The notes below the pieces were generated by a model that saw nothing but the letters and a program-made list of their open reading frames with translations, was not told the DNA's origin and did no database searches. 43,584 bases of DNA from Amycolatopsis orientalis DSM 43388 (GTDB lineage Bacteria > Actinomycetota > Actinomycetes > Mycobacteriales > Pseudonocardiaceae): the NCBI RefSeq assembly GCF_000411975.1, contig NZ_ASXG01000103.1, positions 1 through 43,584 of the forward strand, written 5' to 3'. A program made the position numbers and the translations under genes. This document shows positions 8,601 to 15,957 of the stretch, piece after piece. Within the stretch, counting starts at the first letter, position 1. The number at the start of each line of letters is the position of its first letter.

Positions 8601-9266
8601 TCAGGCCTTGTGCACCGTCTTCACGCCGAGCTGCTTGCCCGGGATGTTCGTGCCCGCGCAGCCGGTGCCGTCGAGCGGCACGAACTTCGACGCGGTCTCC
8701 TGCGGCAGGTACACGCGCAGGCCCTTGACCGGCGTCGGCTTGCAGACGCTCGGATCGAAGTTGCGCACCTGCGCGAACTGCAGGTCGGCGGCGGCGGTCT
8801 GGCCGGGAGCCAGCTTCACCGGCGCCCCCTTGGCGCCGTCGCGCTCGGCGGCCGGGCCGATCTGGGCCCCGTTCTCGCCGCCGACGTAGGACACGCCGGG
8901 GAAGCCCTGGATGGTGCACGGTTTGCCGCTGGTGTTCTTGATCAGCAGCGACCGGTACTGCGAGCCCGCGCCGGCGTCCCCGCCGCCCAGCGACAGGGAC
9001 ACGTCGCCGGCCTTGCACAGGCCGTTGTCGGCGGGCGGCTTCTCGGCCGGAGCCGTGCCGCCGCTCGGCGCGGACGACGCGGAAGAAGGAGCGGACGACG
9101 CGGCGGACGAGGCCGACGACATCGGGCTGCTCGACGGGGTGTCCGAACTCGCCGGCCCGCTCGCGGCGGGTGCGCCCTGGCCGCACGCGGAAAGCAGCAG
9201 CGCCCCCGACGCGCCCACTGCGGACAGGAAGACCAGGGAAATCCACGGTTTCTTCGTGTTTGCCAT
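8601..9266 (-). CDS. DUF4232 lipoprotein
   Basis: The 221-residue precursor has a signal peptide and lipobox LLSACG with lipidated C28, a serine- and alanine-rich linker (about 32-70), then a DUF4232 beta-sandwich domain (from CKAGDVSLSLGGG to the end) with conserved cysteines in KPCTIQGFPGVSYVG, VCKPTP and GTGCAG. DUF4232 proteins are secreted or lipid-anchored and have no known function. ATG 9266 is preferred since it gives a proper signal peptide; a GAGG lies upstream. It appears monocistronic; the 150 bases upstream separate it from the terminator of the pheA unit. Confidence 0.88.
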   Translation of the reverse strand: MANTKKPWISLVFLSAVGASGALLLSACGQGAPAASGPASSDTPSSSPMSSASSAASSAPSSASSAPSGGTAPAEKPPADNGLCKAGDVSLSLGGGDAGAGSQYRSLLIKNTSGKPCTIQGFPGVSYVGGENGAQIGPAAERDGAKGAPVKLAPGQTAAADLQFAQVRNFDPSVCKPTPVKGLRVYLPQETASKFVPLDGTGCAGTNIPGKQLGVKTVHKA

Positions 9267-9416
9267 CTCACTCGCCTCGCTGTGCTGGTGAACGCCGATC
9301 TGGGTGAAACCTTCATCCGGAGGACGTGCCAGGTCCGGACGGGGTTGCTCCGCATCCGGTGAGTTCCCCACCGGCACCGCCTTCACGCAGCGTTTCCCCG
9401 CACGAGTGAGCAAGCC

Positions 9417-9462
9417 CTCGTGAGCGGCAAAGCCGGTTCTGACCGGCTTCGCCGCTCACGAG
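9417..9462. terminator. 21-bp stem terminator at the end of the pheA unit
   Basis: Arms 9417-9437 and 9442-9462 pair at 20 of 21 positions around the loop TCTG. The stem begins inside the last codons of the phosphatase gene, whose stop is 9456-9458. No run of T follows on the minus strand, which is normal for actinomycete terminators. Confidence 0.75.
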
Positions 9463-10073
9463 AGCCGTGTGTCCACCCAGCGGAGGCAGCACCACCCGCT
9501 CTCCGTCGCTTCCAGCTCGACGAACTTCGTGTTCGGGATCAACGCCTCGTTCGCCAATTCGGCGGGCACGTTCGAGGCCAGCCACTCCCCGGCGAGCCGG
9601 ATCGCGCCGCCGTGGCTGACCAGCACGACCACTCCGTCCGGCGAGGTCTCCTCGTGCTTGGCCCGCAGCTCAGCGGCCGCGCCGACCATCCGGTCGCGCA
9701 CCTGCGCACCAGTCTCTCCGCCGGGGATCGCGACGTCCAGGTCGCCTTCCGTCCACGCCTTCACCACGCGCAGGTAGACGCCGATCGAGTCCAGATCGGT
9801 CTTGCCCTCGAGGTCGCCGGCGTCGACCTCCTTGACGCCCTCGATCACCTGGGCCTCGAACCCGAACGTCTCGGCCAGCGGGGCCGCGGTCTGCTGCGCA
9901 CGCACCGCTTCCGACGCGTAGACCGCCACGATCGGCTCGGATTTCAGCTGTTCGGCGAGGGCGGCAGCCTGCTCGCGACCGAGTTCGGTCAGCGGCGGAC
10001 CGGGCAACGCGGTGTCCAGCGCACGGCGGACGTTGCCTTCGGTCTGTCCGTGCCGGACCAGCAGCAACCTCAC
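9456..10073 (-). CDS. histidine phosphatase (phosphoglycerate mutase-like)
   Basis: The 205-residue enzyme has LLVRHGQTEGN at the start, with phosphohistidine H8 in the RHG motif, the acidic stretch KEVDAGDLEG (81-90) and the second histidine H154 in LVSHGGAIR. These define the histidine phosphatase superfamily, so phosphomonoester hydrolysis is likely and true mutase activity less so. GTG at 10073 overlaps the pheA stop as GTGA, which fixes the start and predicts translational coupling. In actinobacteria this pairing with pheA is common. A strong hairpin overlaps the 3' end. Confidence 0.92.
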   Translation of the reverse strand: MRLLLVRHGQTEGNVRRALDTALPGPPLTELGREQAAALAEQLKSEPIVAVYASEAVRAQQTAAPLAETFGFEAQVIEGVKEVDAGDLEGKTDLDSIGVYLRVVKAWTEGDLDVAIPGGETGAQVRDRMVGAAAELRAKHEETSPDGVVVLVSHGGAIRLAGEWLASNVPAELANEALIPNTKFVELEATESGWCCLRWVDTRLS

Positions 10074-10975
10074 GCGCCCTCTCCCTTCAGGACCGCGTCG
10101 ACCCACGCCTGCGCGTCGAGGAAGTCCTGGTTGCCCGCGCCCTCCTCGATGGTGGCCGCGACCTGGTCCGCGCGCGGATGCGAACCGAGGAAGCGCAGGT
10201 GACAACGGCGGCGCAGAGCGGTCATCGCGTCGATGATCCGGGGTTCGGCGACGTGCCCCTCGAAGTCGATGAAGAACCGGTACTCGCCGAAGTTGTTGCG
10301 GGTCGGCCGGGCGTCGATCCGGGTCAGGTTGATTCCTCGCCCGGCCAGCTCCACCAGCAGGTCGGACAGCGTTCCGGTGCGGTTGACCGCGGCCGCGACG
10401 ATCGACGTGCGGTCGGCGCCGGTGGGCGCGGGCAGTTCGCCGGGACGGCGCACCATCAGGAACCGGGTCTGCGCGTCGCGGACGTCGGCGACGCCGGTCG
10501 CCAGCTCCTCCAGCGGGTAGTGCTCGATCGCGACCGGCGCGGAGACCGCGGCGTCGAACTCGCCCTCGACCACGCCGACCGCCGCCGCCGCGGTGGACGA
10601 CGAGGCGACCGGGGTGGCGTCCGGCAGATTCTGCTCCAGCCACTCGCGCACCTGGGCGAGCGCGTGCGGATGGCTCGCGACGGTGCGGATTTCGCCGCTG
10701 CCCGGCCGTTTGAGCACGCTGAAGTGGATGGGCAGGATCGTCTCGGCCGTGGCGACGAGCGGATCGCCGTCGCTGAGCCCGTCGAGCGTCGCGGGCACGA
10801 CGCCCTCGACGGAGTTCTCGATCGGCACGCACGCGGCGTCCGCGGCATCGTCGCGGACGGCCTGCAGCGCCAGCCGGACGGTCTCGTAGGGGGTCAGGTC
10901 CTCGCCCGGCGCGAGCGCGCGGGCGGCCTGCTCGGTGAACGTGCCCTGAGGGCCGAAATACGCGATCCGCAACAC
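10070..10975 (-). CDS. pheA: prephenate dehydratase
   Basis: The 301-residue monofunctional enzyme makes phenylpyruvate from prephenate in phenylalanine synthesis. It has a PDT domain (about 1-180) starting RIAYFGPQGTFTEQAA, the catalytic TRF motif at T170-F172 (AQTRFLM), and an ACT domain (about 190-270) with DARPTRN where the Phe-binding ESRP motif normally is. ACT binding of phenylalanine should give feedback control. GTG 10975 is chosen since it begins right at the conserved start; TAGCCT lies 7 bases upstream, so the message may be leaderless. It is coupled to the histidine phosphatase gene by a GTGA overlap. Confidence 0.96.
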   Translation of the reverse strand: MLRIAYFGPQGTFTEQAARALAPGEDLTPYETVRLALQAVRDDAADAACVPIENSVEGVVPATLDGLSDGDPLVATAETILPIHFSVLKRPGSGEIRTVASHPHALAQVREWLEQNLPDATPVASSSTAAAAVGVVEGEFDAAVSAPVAIEHYPLEELATGVADVRDAQTRFLMVRRPGELPAPTGADRTSIVAAAVNRTGTLSDLLVELAGRGINLTRIDARPTRNNFGEYRFFIDFEGHVAEPRIIDAMTALRRRCHLRFLGSHPRADQVAATIEEGAGNQDFLDAQAWVDAVLKGEGA

Positions 10976-11073
10976 GAAGGTCAGGCTAGCGACCGCGCGC
11001 GTGGCGCTTTTCACTCGGACAGCCGGTGGCAAAACCGGTTACGCCGGGTGGCGTTTTTTGCCATGCTGGAACG

Positions 11074-11697
11074 GTGACCGCCGACTCAGGCACACACGCC
11101 GGGCACGGAGAAGCCGGTTTGCCGGGTTCTCCCCGAACGCCGGAATTGGTGCTGTGCGCCGTCGATGAACCGCTCGCCGCGGCGTGGACCTCCGCCGTGG
11201 CGGACTTCGGCGGCTCCGTCCGGGTGCACCGCGGTTCGGTGCTCGACATCGCCGCGCAGGCGGTGGTCAGCCCGGCCAACTCCTACGGCTGGATGCGCGG
11301 CGGAATCGACGCGGTCTACGCACGAGCGTTCCCCGGCATCGAGCAGAGCGTGCGCAGCGCCGTGCTGGCTTCGTACGGCGGTGAGCTGCCGATCGGCGAG
11401 TCGGTGATCGTCCCGACCGGCGAGTCCGAACCGGCGTGGCTGATCAGCGCGCCGACCATGCGCGAGCCCGGCGAACGGCTGCCCGCCGACACCGTCCACC
11501 CGTATCTCGCGGCGCGCGCGGTGTTCCTGCAATGGCAGCGCGGGCAGCTGGATTCCGGCCCGGTCGCCTCGGCGGTGCGGACCATCGCGATGCCCGGGCT
11601 CGGCACCGGAGTCGGCGGCGTGGCCCCGGCCGCCTGCGCCCGCCAGGTCGCCGCCGCGTGGCAGGAAGTTTTCGGAGCCAACGGTCACCATCGGTGA
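11074..11697 (+). CDS. macro-domain protein
   Basis: The 207-residue protein contains VVSPANSYGWMRGGIDAVY followed by AFPGIE, the signature of a macro domain (ADP-ribose-binding Appr-1-p-type fold), and closes with MPGLGTGVGGVAP. Such proteins bind or remove ADP-ribose or related nucleotides; members near this branch are uncharacterised. GTG 11074 starts the protein; CATGCT sits 6 bases upstream and could be the -10 of a leaderless transcript. It diverges from pheA across 98 bases. The first 25 residues vary and are probably disordered. No partner such as an ADP-ribosyltransferase or sirtuin gene is beside it. Confidence 0.83.
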   Translation: MTADSGTHAGHGEAGLPGSPRTPELVLCAVDEPLAAAWTSAVADFGGSVRVHRGSVLDIAAQAVVSPANSYGWMRGGIDAVYARAFPGIEQSVRSAVLASYGGELPIGESVIVPTGESEPAWLISAPTMREPGERLPADTVHPYLAARAVFLQWQRGQLDSGPVASAVRTIAMPGLGTGVGGVAPAACARQVAAAWQEVFGANGHHR

Positions 11698-11830
11698 TCG
11701 AAAACCGCCCCGGCCCGGGGTGCGTGCATCACATCACAGCGCGTTCACGCGCGGTAAGCCCTACCGTTGATACGGCGTTACGGAAGTAGCGCAGACGGAG
11801 CCAGCGCAGGCGACGGCCGAGGAGTGTGCG

Positions 11831-12766
11831 ATGCCCACACGGGTCCGTGAACTCAGCCCTTACGTAGAGCTGCATCGGGAACAGTGGCGGGAGCTGCGCA
11901 GCTCCACTCCGCTGCCGCTGACCGCGGACGAGCTGGTCCGGCTCCGCGGGCTCGGGGAGCAAATCGATCTCGCCGAGGTCGCCGACGTGTACCTGCCGCT
12001 TTCGCGGCTGATCAATCTCCAGGTGAAGGCCCGGCAGCAACTGTACGAGGCCACCACGACATTTCTCGGCGAGGACTGCCGCAACACCAAAGCTCCGTTC
12101 GTGATCGGCATCGCGGGCAGCGTCGCGGTCGGCAAATCGACCACCGCCCGCATCCTGCGCACTCTGCTCGCCCGCTGGCCCGACCACCCGCGCGTCGACC
12201 TCGTGACGACCGACGGGTTCCTCTACTCCCGCGCGGAACTGACCCGGCGCGGGATCATGCACCGCAAGGGTTTCCCGGAAAGCTACGACCGGCGCGCCCT
12301 GCTGAGGTTCGTCACCGAGGTGAAATCCGGCGCCGAGCGGGTGTCCGCGCCGGTGTACTCGCACCTGGCCTACGACATCCTCCCGGACGAGGAGCAGGTC
12401 GTGGAACGGCCGGACATCCTCATCCTCGAGGGGCTGAACGTCCTGCAGCCCGGCCCGAGCCTGACCGTCTCGGACCTGTTCGATTTCTCGATTTACGTCG
12501 ACGCGCACATCGACGACATCGAGCACTGGTATGTCGAGCGGTTCCTGAAACTGCGGCACACCGCGTTCGCCGACCCCGCCTCGCACTTCCACCACTTCGC
12601 CGGCCTGCCCGACGACGAGGCCCGCGAAGAGGCGCGCCACCTCTGGCACACCATCAACGAGCCGAACCTGATGGAGAACATCAAGCCGACCCGTCCGCGT
12701 GCGACTCTCGTGCTCCGCAAGGACGCCGACCACGCCATCAACCGCGTTCGGTTGCGCAAGCTCTGA
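11831..12766 (+). CDS. coaA: pantothenate kinase, type I
   Basis: The 311-residue kinase performs the first step of coenzyme A synthesis, phosphorylating pantothenate with ATP in the cytosol. The P-loop is GSVAVGKS at 96-103, followed by TTDGFLY, HRKGFPESYD and the conserved LILEGLNVLQ and HFAGLPDDEA segments of bacterial CoaA. Length and ends match the family. ATG at 11831 begins MPTRVRELSPYVEL, usual for actinobacterial CoaA. The 133 bases upstream probably hold its promoter, but I cannot fix one -10 with confidence. The usual type I enzyme is feedback-inhibited by CoA. Confidence 0.96.
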   Translation: MPTRVRELSPYVELHREQWRELRSSTPLPLTADELVRLRGLGEQIDLAEVADVYLPLSRLINLQVKARQQLYEATTTFLGEDCRNTKAPFVIGIAGSVAVGKSTTARILRTLLARWPDHPRVDLVTTDGFLYSRAELTRRGIMHRKGFPESYDRRALLRFVTEVKSGAERVSAPVYSHLAYDILPDEEQVVERPDILILEGLNVLQPGPSLTVSDLFDFSIYVDAHIDDIEHWYVERFLKLRHTAFADPASHFHHFAGLPDDEAREEARHLWHTINEPNLMENIKPTRPRATLVLRKDADHAINRVRLRKL

Positions 12767-12927
12767 ATTCACCCACACGCGCCTCTGAAGTCCCGCTCGG
12801 CACAACGGCCGGGTAATTGACCGATCGGCCGGAGTCTTCGTAACCACTTGGCCGATACCCGCGGCCCCGGTCTCCAGCGACCCTGAAAGCAGCAGGATGT
12901 CGCACTTGACCTGCGAAGGAGGCCACG

Positions 12928-13077
12928 ATGTTCGCTATCGTCCTGACCTGGGTCGGCGCGGTATTGGGATTGACGCTGCTGGTCGCGATGGCCGCCGGGG
13001 CGTTCGTCGTCGACTTCGACGACGCGCTGCGCGAACGGCGTCTGAAGGCCCGCGGCACGGCGGAGCCGACCAGCTGA
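12928..13077 (+). CDS. 49-residue single-pass membrane protein
   Basis: A short gene with an excellent ribosome site: GAAGGAGG at 12915-12922, five bases before ATG 12928. The product starts MFAIVLTWVGAVLGLTLL, has one membrane segment of about 24 residues, then a charged tail DFDDALRERRLKARG. The positive tail after an N-terminal helix suggests an N-out anchor with its tail in the cytoplasm. I know no family for it. The ribosome site and tidy codon use support expression. Confidence 0.7.
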   Translation: MFAIVLTWVGAVLGLTLLVAMAAGAFVVDFDDALRERRLKARGTAEPTS

Positions 13078-13102
13078 GGCCACGCCTTCGGGCTTAGGCA
13101 AG

Positions 13103-14665
13103 ATGTGCGGCATGAGTCCGGTGAGCCGCGCGCGCAAGAAGAGTTCCCTACCCACCGCCCCCAGCGTCAACGGTCTGTTCAAGGACGTGCTGCGGGACTT
13201 CTCCGCGGTCGCGGCCGAGCCCAGTCCGTTCGACATCGAGCTGCTCGGTTCCGAGGTCGTCGGGCAGTGGCGGGACGTCGTCGTGGAGGACGAACCGGAA
13301 AGCCAGCTCGGACTCGAGCTGATCGCCTTCGCCCAGCGCAAGATCACCCCCGGTGCGGCAGCGCTGCTGGCCGCGCTGAAAGTGCTGGCCGAGTCCGAAG
13401 AGGAGCGTTCGGCGGCGGCCGAGGCGCTCGCCGTCGTGCTCGGCCGGGGCATCCCGGAGCCGGAGTGGGCCGCCGAGGTCGGACAGGTCAGCGTCGGCGA
13501 ATGCTGGCGCACCGGGGATGTCTACGGCGACGAATCGTCGTTGCTGTGCGTCTTTTCCCGCGGCGACCACTCGCTCGGCCTGCTCGCGCTGCTGGACTTC
13601 ACCGAGGGCGGCCGGGTGCGCGACCTGGTGGTCATCGAGGAGCCGCACGAGGTGCTCGCCGAAATGCGCGCCCAGGTCGAGGAAGACGGCGAGCTGGTCG
13701 TGCTGGAAAAGGTCGAGCCCGCGGACGCGCATCGCCTGCTGGTGTCCGGGATCGCCGCCACGGACGCGCTGGACGAGCCGGACATCGGCGAGGACTACAC
13801 CCGGTTCCACGCCATCGCGCTGACCTGGGCGCGTTCGCTGCCGGAGGCTTCCGAGGTCCCGCCGGTGGCCGAGTGGAGCGCTGAGCAGCGCGAGGCCGCC
13901 GTCGCCCAGTTCCTCGCCGACACCAACCTGCCGGACGCCGACGCCGCCCGCGAAATCGCCGACCTGCTGGTGGACCACGGCTGCCGGGCAGAACCGGCGA
14001 ACCCGCTGCGGGTGGGTCCGGAAAAGCTGGCGCGGTTCCTCGAATCCTTGCTGGAGGGCGAATACGAGCTGGAAGACGAGGACGCGGTCGCGCCGGTCGT
14101 GCTGTCCTGGGCCGGCTGGGCCGCGGCTCGCGCCGGACTGTCCGAAGTCGCCACGGCCGCACTGCTCGAAGAGGTCACCGAATACCTCGGCGAATACCTC
14201 TCGGACGACGACGAGGAAGAGGACTTCAGCGACTACCTCGACGGCACCGAATCGGCCGAGGAAGCCCTGGAAGTGGTGGCCCGCCGCCGGTTCGCGGTGC
14301 CCGAACTGTCCACAGTGATCGGTGACGAGGAACTGGCCGACCTCGACCCGGGCGACCCGGAACAGCGCCGGCTGCTGGTGATCGGCGCGCACCCGGAGTA
14401 CCACGAATCGCTGGCCGCGGAAGAATTCGACGGCGCGGACGGTCTCCGCCTCGCCCTTGAGACGTCCATTGTGGACCAGCTGTGGGACAACGAGCCCGCC
14501 GAGGTGTGGACCGCCGCGCAAAACCTGCTGCGGCAGGACCTTTCCCGCGCCGACGTTCTCGACCGCTTGGTGTCCGTCCTCGAAGGACAGCTGACCGAGA
14601 CCGAGGAAGAGGACCAGCTGGACTACGACCTGGACGCCTACCGCGCCGCACTGGCCGAGCTCTAG
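13103..14665 (+). CDS. acidic conserved protein of unknown function
   Basis: A 520-residue, strongly acidic protein without signal peptide or membrane segment. Rich in Glu, Asp and Ala, it includes DDDEEEDFSDYLDGTESAEE in the middle (about 371-392) and ends EEEDQLDYDLDAYRAALAEL. Secondary structure looks largely helical. I do not recognise a domain; similar long acidic hypothetical proteins are widespread in Pseudonocardiaceae. Start ATG 13103 or ATG 13112 (MSPVSRARKK): no convincing ribosome site is present. Its TAG shares three bases with the TAG of the convergent gene. Reading frame and codon use are convincing for a real gene. Confidence 0.8.
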   Translation: MCGMSPVSRARKKSSLPTAPSVNGLFKDVLRDFSAVAAEPSPFDIELLGSEVVGQWRDVVVEDEPESQLGLELIAFAQRKITPGAAALLAALKVLAESEEERSAAAEALAVVLGRGIPEPEWAAEVGQVSVGECWRTGDVYGDESSLLCVFSRGDHSLGLLALLDFTEGGRVRDLVVIEEPHEVLAEMRAQVEEDGELVVLEKVEPADAHRLLVSGIAATDALDEPDIGEDYTRFHAIALTWARSLPEASEVPPVAEWSAEQREAAVAQFLADTNLPDADAAREIADLLVDHGCRAEPANPLRVGPEKLARFLESLLEGEYELEDEDAVAPVVLSWAGWAAARAGLSEVATAALLEEVTEYLGEYLSDDDEEEDFSDYLDGTESAEEALEVVARRRFAVPELSTVIGDEELADLDPGDPEQRRLLVIGAHPEYHESLAAEEFDGADGLRLALETSIVDQLWDNEPAEVWTAAQNLLRQDLSRADVLDRLVSVLEGQLTETEEEDQLDYDLDAYRAALAEL

Positions 14666-15528
14666 CCCTTCGGAAGCGCGATCCGGGCCGACCGGAGCTC
14701 CGCGAGCAACCGGGTTTTGCGGCGGTGGACGTTCACCAGCTCGGCGACGTAGCCGGTGAACTCCTCCGCCGTGCCCGCTTGCTTGTGCAGGGTGCGCAGT
14801 TTTTTGAGGCACTGCGCCGCTTCCCGGTATGCGCTGGCTTCTTTCCGCGCGATCAACTGCTCGATCCGCTCGCGGTACTCCGAAATGGACTCTTCTTCCT
14901 TCTGCTCCGGCTTGTCCGGCCGCTGTGGTTTCTCTGCCCGCTGTGGTTTCTCCGGCCGCTGCGGGGTCAACACCCGCGCCGCGTAAGCGATCGCCTCGCT
15001 GTGCCGCCCGGCCGCCCGCAGCACCCGGACGATCTTGAGACTGACGTCCACCCGCGGCGGCTTGGCGGCGAGAATGGCGACCAGCCCGTCGACATCCCCG
15101 CTGGCCTCCGCGATTTCCTCCTGCAGCCGTTCCGCGACCGCGAGCTTGTCCTCGGATTTCCCGCGCAACAATTCGTCCACAATAGACTTCATCCGCGCGA
15201 GCCCGGCGTTCCCGAGTGCCGTCGCGAAATCAGCCACCGCGATCGCGCGCCCGCTGAACGCCGCCTCCAGCACCCAGTCCGCGAGCTGCTCCGGATCCGG
15301 CGGCCGAGCCGCACAAGCCCGCGCGTACAACGCGACCGCCTGGTCGAGCCGCACCTGCAGATCCCCGGTGAGATCGCCGTGCTGCTCGAGCATGGCCACG
15401 ATGTCGTCCACCGCCCGCCGGGCGAGCGGCGCGAGGTCAGCGCGGCTGCCGGAGTCGAGCAGCCGCCGCACAGTGTCGAGAACCGCACCGATTTTGGCGG
15501 TGTACTCGACCGGGTCGGGGACGCTCAC
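14662..15528 (-). CDS. helical protein like the C-terminal part of SWIM-family proteins
   Basis: A 288-residue helical protein. The C-terminal 70 residues (SAYREAAQCLKKLRTLHKQ then VNVHRRKTRLLAELRS) resemble the helical end of actinobacterial SWIM zinc-finger proteins, but no SWIM cysteine-histidine motif is present. In the middle a hexapeptide repeat (PEKPQR, AEKPQR, PDKPEQ) comes from three 18-bp DNA repeats at 14910-14963. Function unknown; a TPR-like scaffold is possible. GTG 15528 is chosen because the upstream stretch is arginine-rich and unlike protein. Its stop TAG overlaps that of the convergent acidic-protein gene in the tetramer CTAG. Confidence 0.72.
   Translation of the reverse strand: MSVPDPVEYTAKIGAVLDTVRRLLDSGSRADLAPLARRAVDDIVAMLEQHGDLTGDLQVRLDQAVALYARACAARPPDPEQLADWVLEAAFSGRAIAVADFATALGNAGLARMKSIVDELLRGKSEDKLAVAERLQEEIAEASGDVDGLVAILAAKPPRVDVSLKIVRVLRAAGRHSEAIAYAARVLTPQRPEKPQRAEKPQRPDKPEQKEEESISEYRERIEQLIARKEASAYREAAQCLKKLRTLHKQAGTAEEFTGYVAELVNVHRRKTRLLAELRSARIALPKG
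14910..14963. repeat. three 18-bp repeats inside a coding region
   Basis: Three adjoining 18-bp units (14910-14927, 14928-14945, 14946-14963) differ by a few bases each and encode a proline-, lysine- and glutamine-rich linker (KPQR steps) in the helical protein. Units divisible by three would let the linker vary in length without breaking the frame. Confidence 0.75.
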
Positions 15529-15622
15529 GCGAACAGTCTGCCGTATGGCCGGTAACCGGCGTGTGGGCCAACGGCGTACTCTTTTCGGCCCAACCCGGAC
15601 ACCCCAGGTGAGCACCGCGCGT

Positions 15623-15628
15623 GATAAT
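15623..15628 (+). promoter_or_regulatory. -10 box for a leaderless mazG-like transcript
   Basis: GATAAT is the closest match to the consensus TATAAT among the intergenic -10 candidates I found here. It ends 8 bases before GTG 15637, so transcription should start at or next to the initiation codon. No good -35 is visible 17-18 bases upstream. Confidence 0.6.
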
Positions 15629-15636
15629 CAAGTCCG

Positions 15637-15957
15637 GTGACTTTAGCCGACCTCACCCAGCGCCTCCGCGACTTCGCCGCCGCCCGGGACTGGGAACCGT
15701 TCCACACCCCGAAAAACCTGACGATGGCCCTGTCCGGCGAGGTAGGCGAGCTGATCTCGCTGTTCCAGTGGCTGACCCCGGAGGAAGCCGCGAACTGGCG
15801 CGCCGACCCGGAACAGGAGTTCAACGTCCAGGACGAAATCGCCGACGTGATGCTGTACCTGGTCCGGCTGGCCGATGTGCTGGGAATCGATCTGCTGGAG
15901 GCGGCGAACGCGAAGGTGGACCGGAACGAGAAGAGGTTCCCTCCGCTACCCCGCTGA
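15637..15957 (+). CDS. MazG-like nucleotide pyrophosphohydrolase
   Basis: The 106-residue enzyme has the alpha-helical NTP-PPase motifs E35xxE38 (SGEVGELI) and E67xxD70 (DEIADVML), which bind magnesium. It belongs to the MazG-like/dCTPase (RS21-C6) group, which hydrolyses (d)NTPs to the monophosphate and pyrophosphate for nucleotide-pool cleaning. GTG 15637 lies 8 bases after GATAAT (15623-15628), so the transcript is probably leaderless. Codon 3 is TTA, rare in such genomes. The 3' end overlaps the 3' end of the convergent exonuclease-like gene by 12 bases. Confidence 0.9.
   Translation: MTLADLTQRLRDFAAARDWEPFHTPKNLTMALSGEVGELISLFQWLTPEEAANWRADPEQEFNVQDEIADVMLYLVRLADVLGIDLLEAANAKVDRNEKRFPPLPR

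Noticed and set aside
10070..10832. Longer frame joining the phosphatase gene with sequence opposite in frame to pheA
   Set aside because: The upstream part is arginine-rich nonsense overlapping pheA; the GTGA start at 10073 gives a complete phosphatase.
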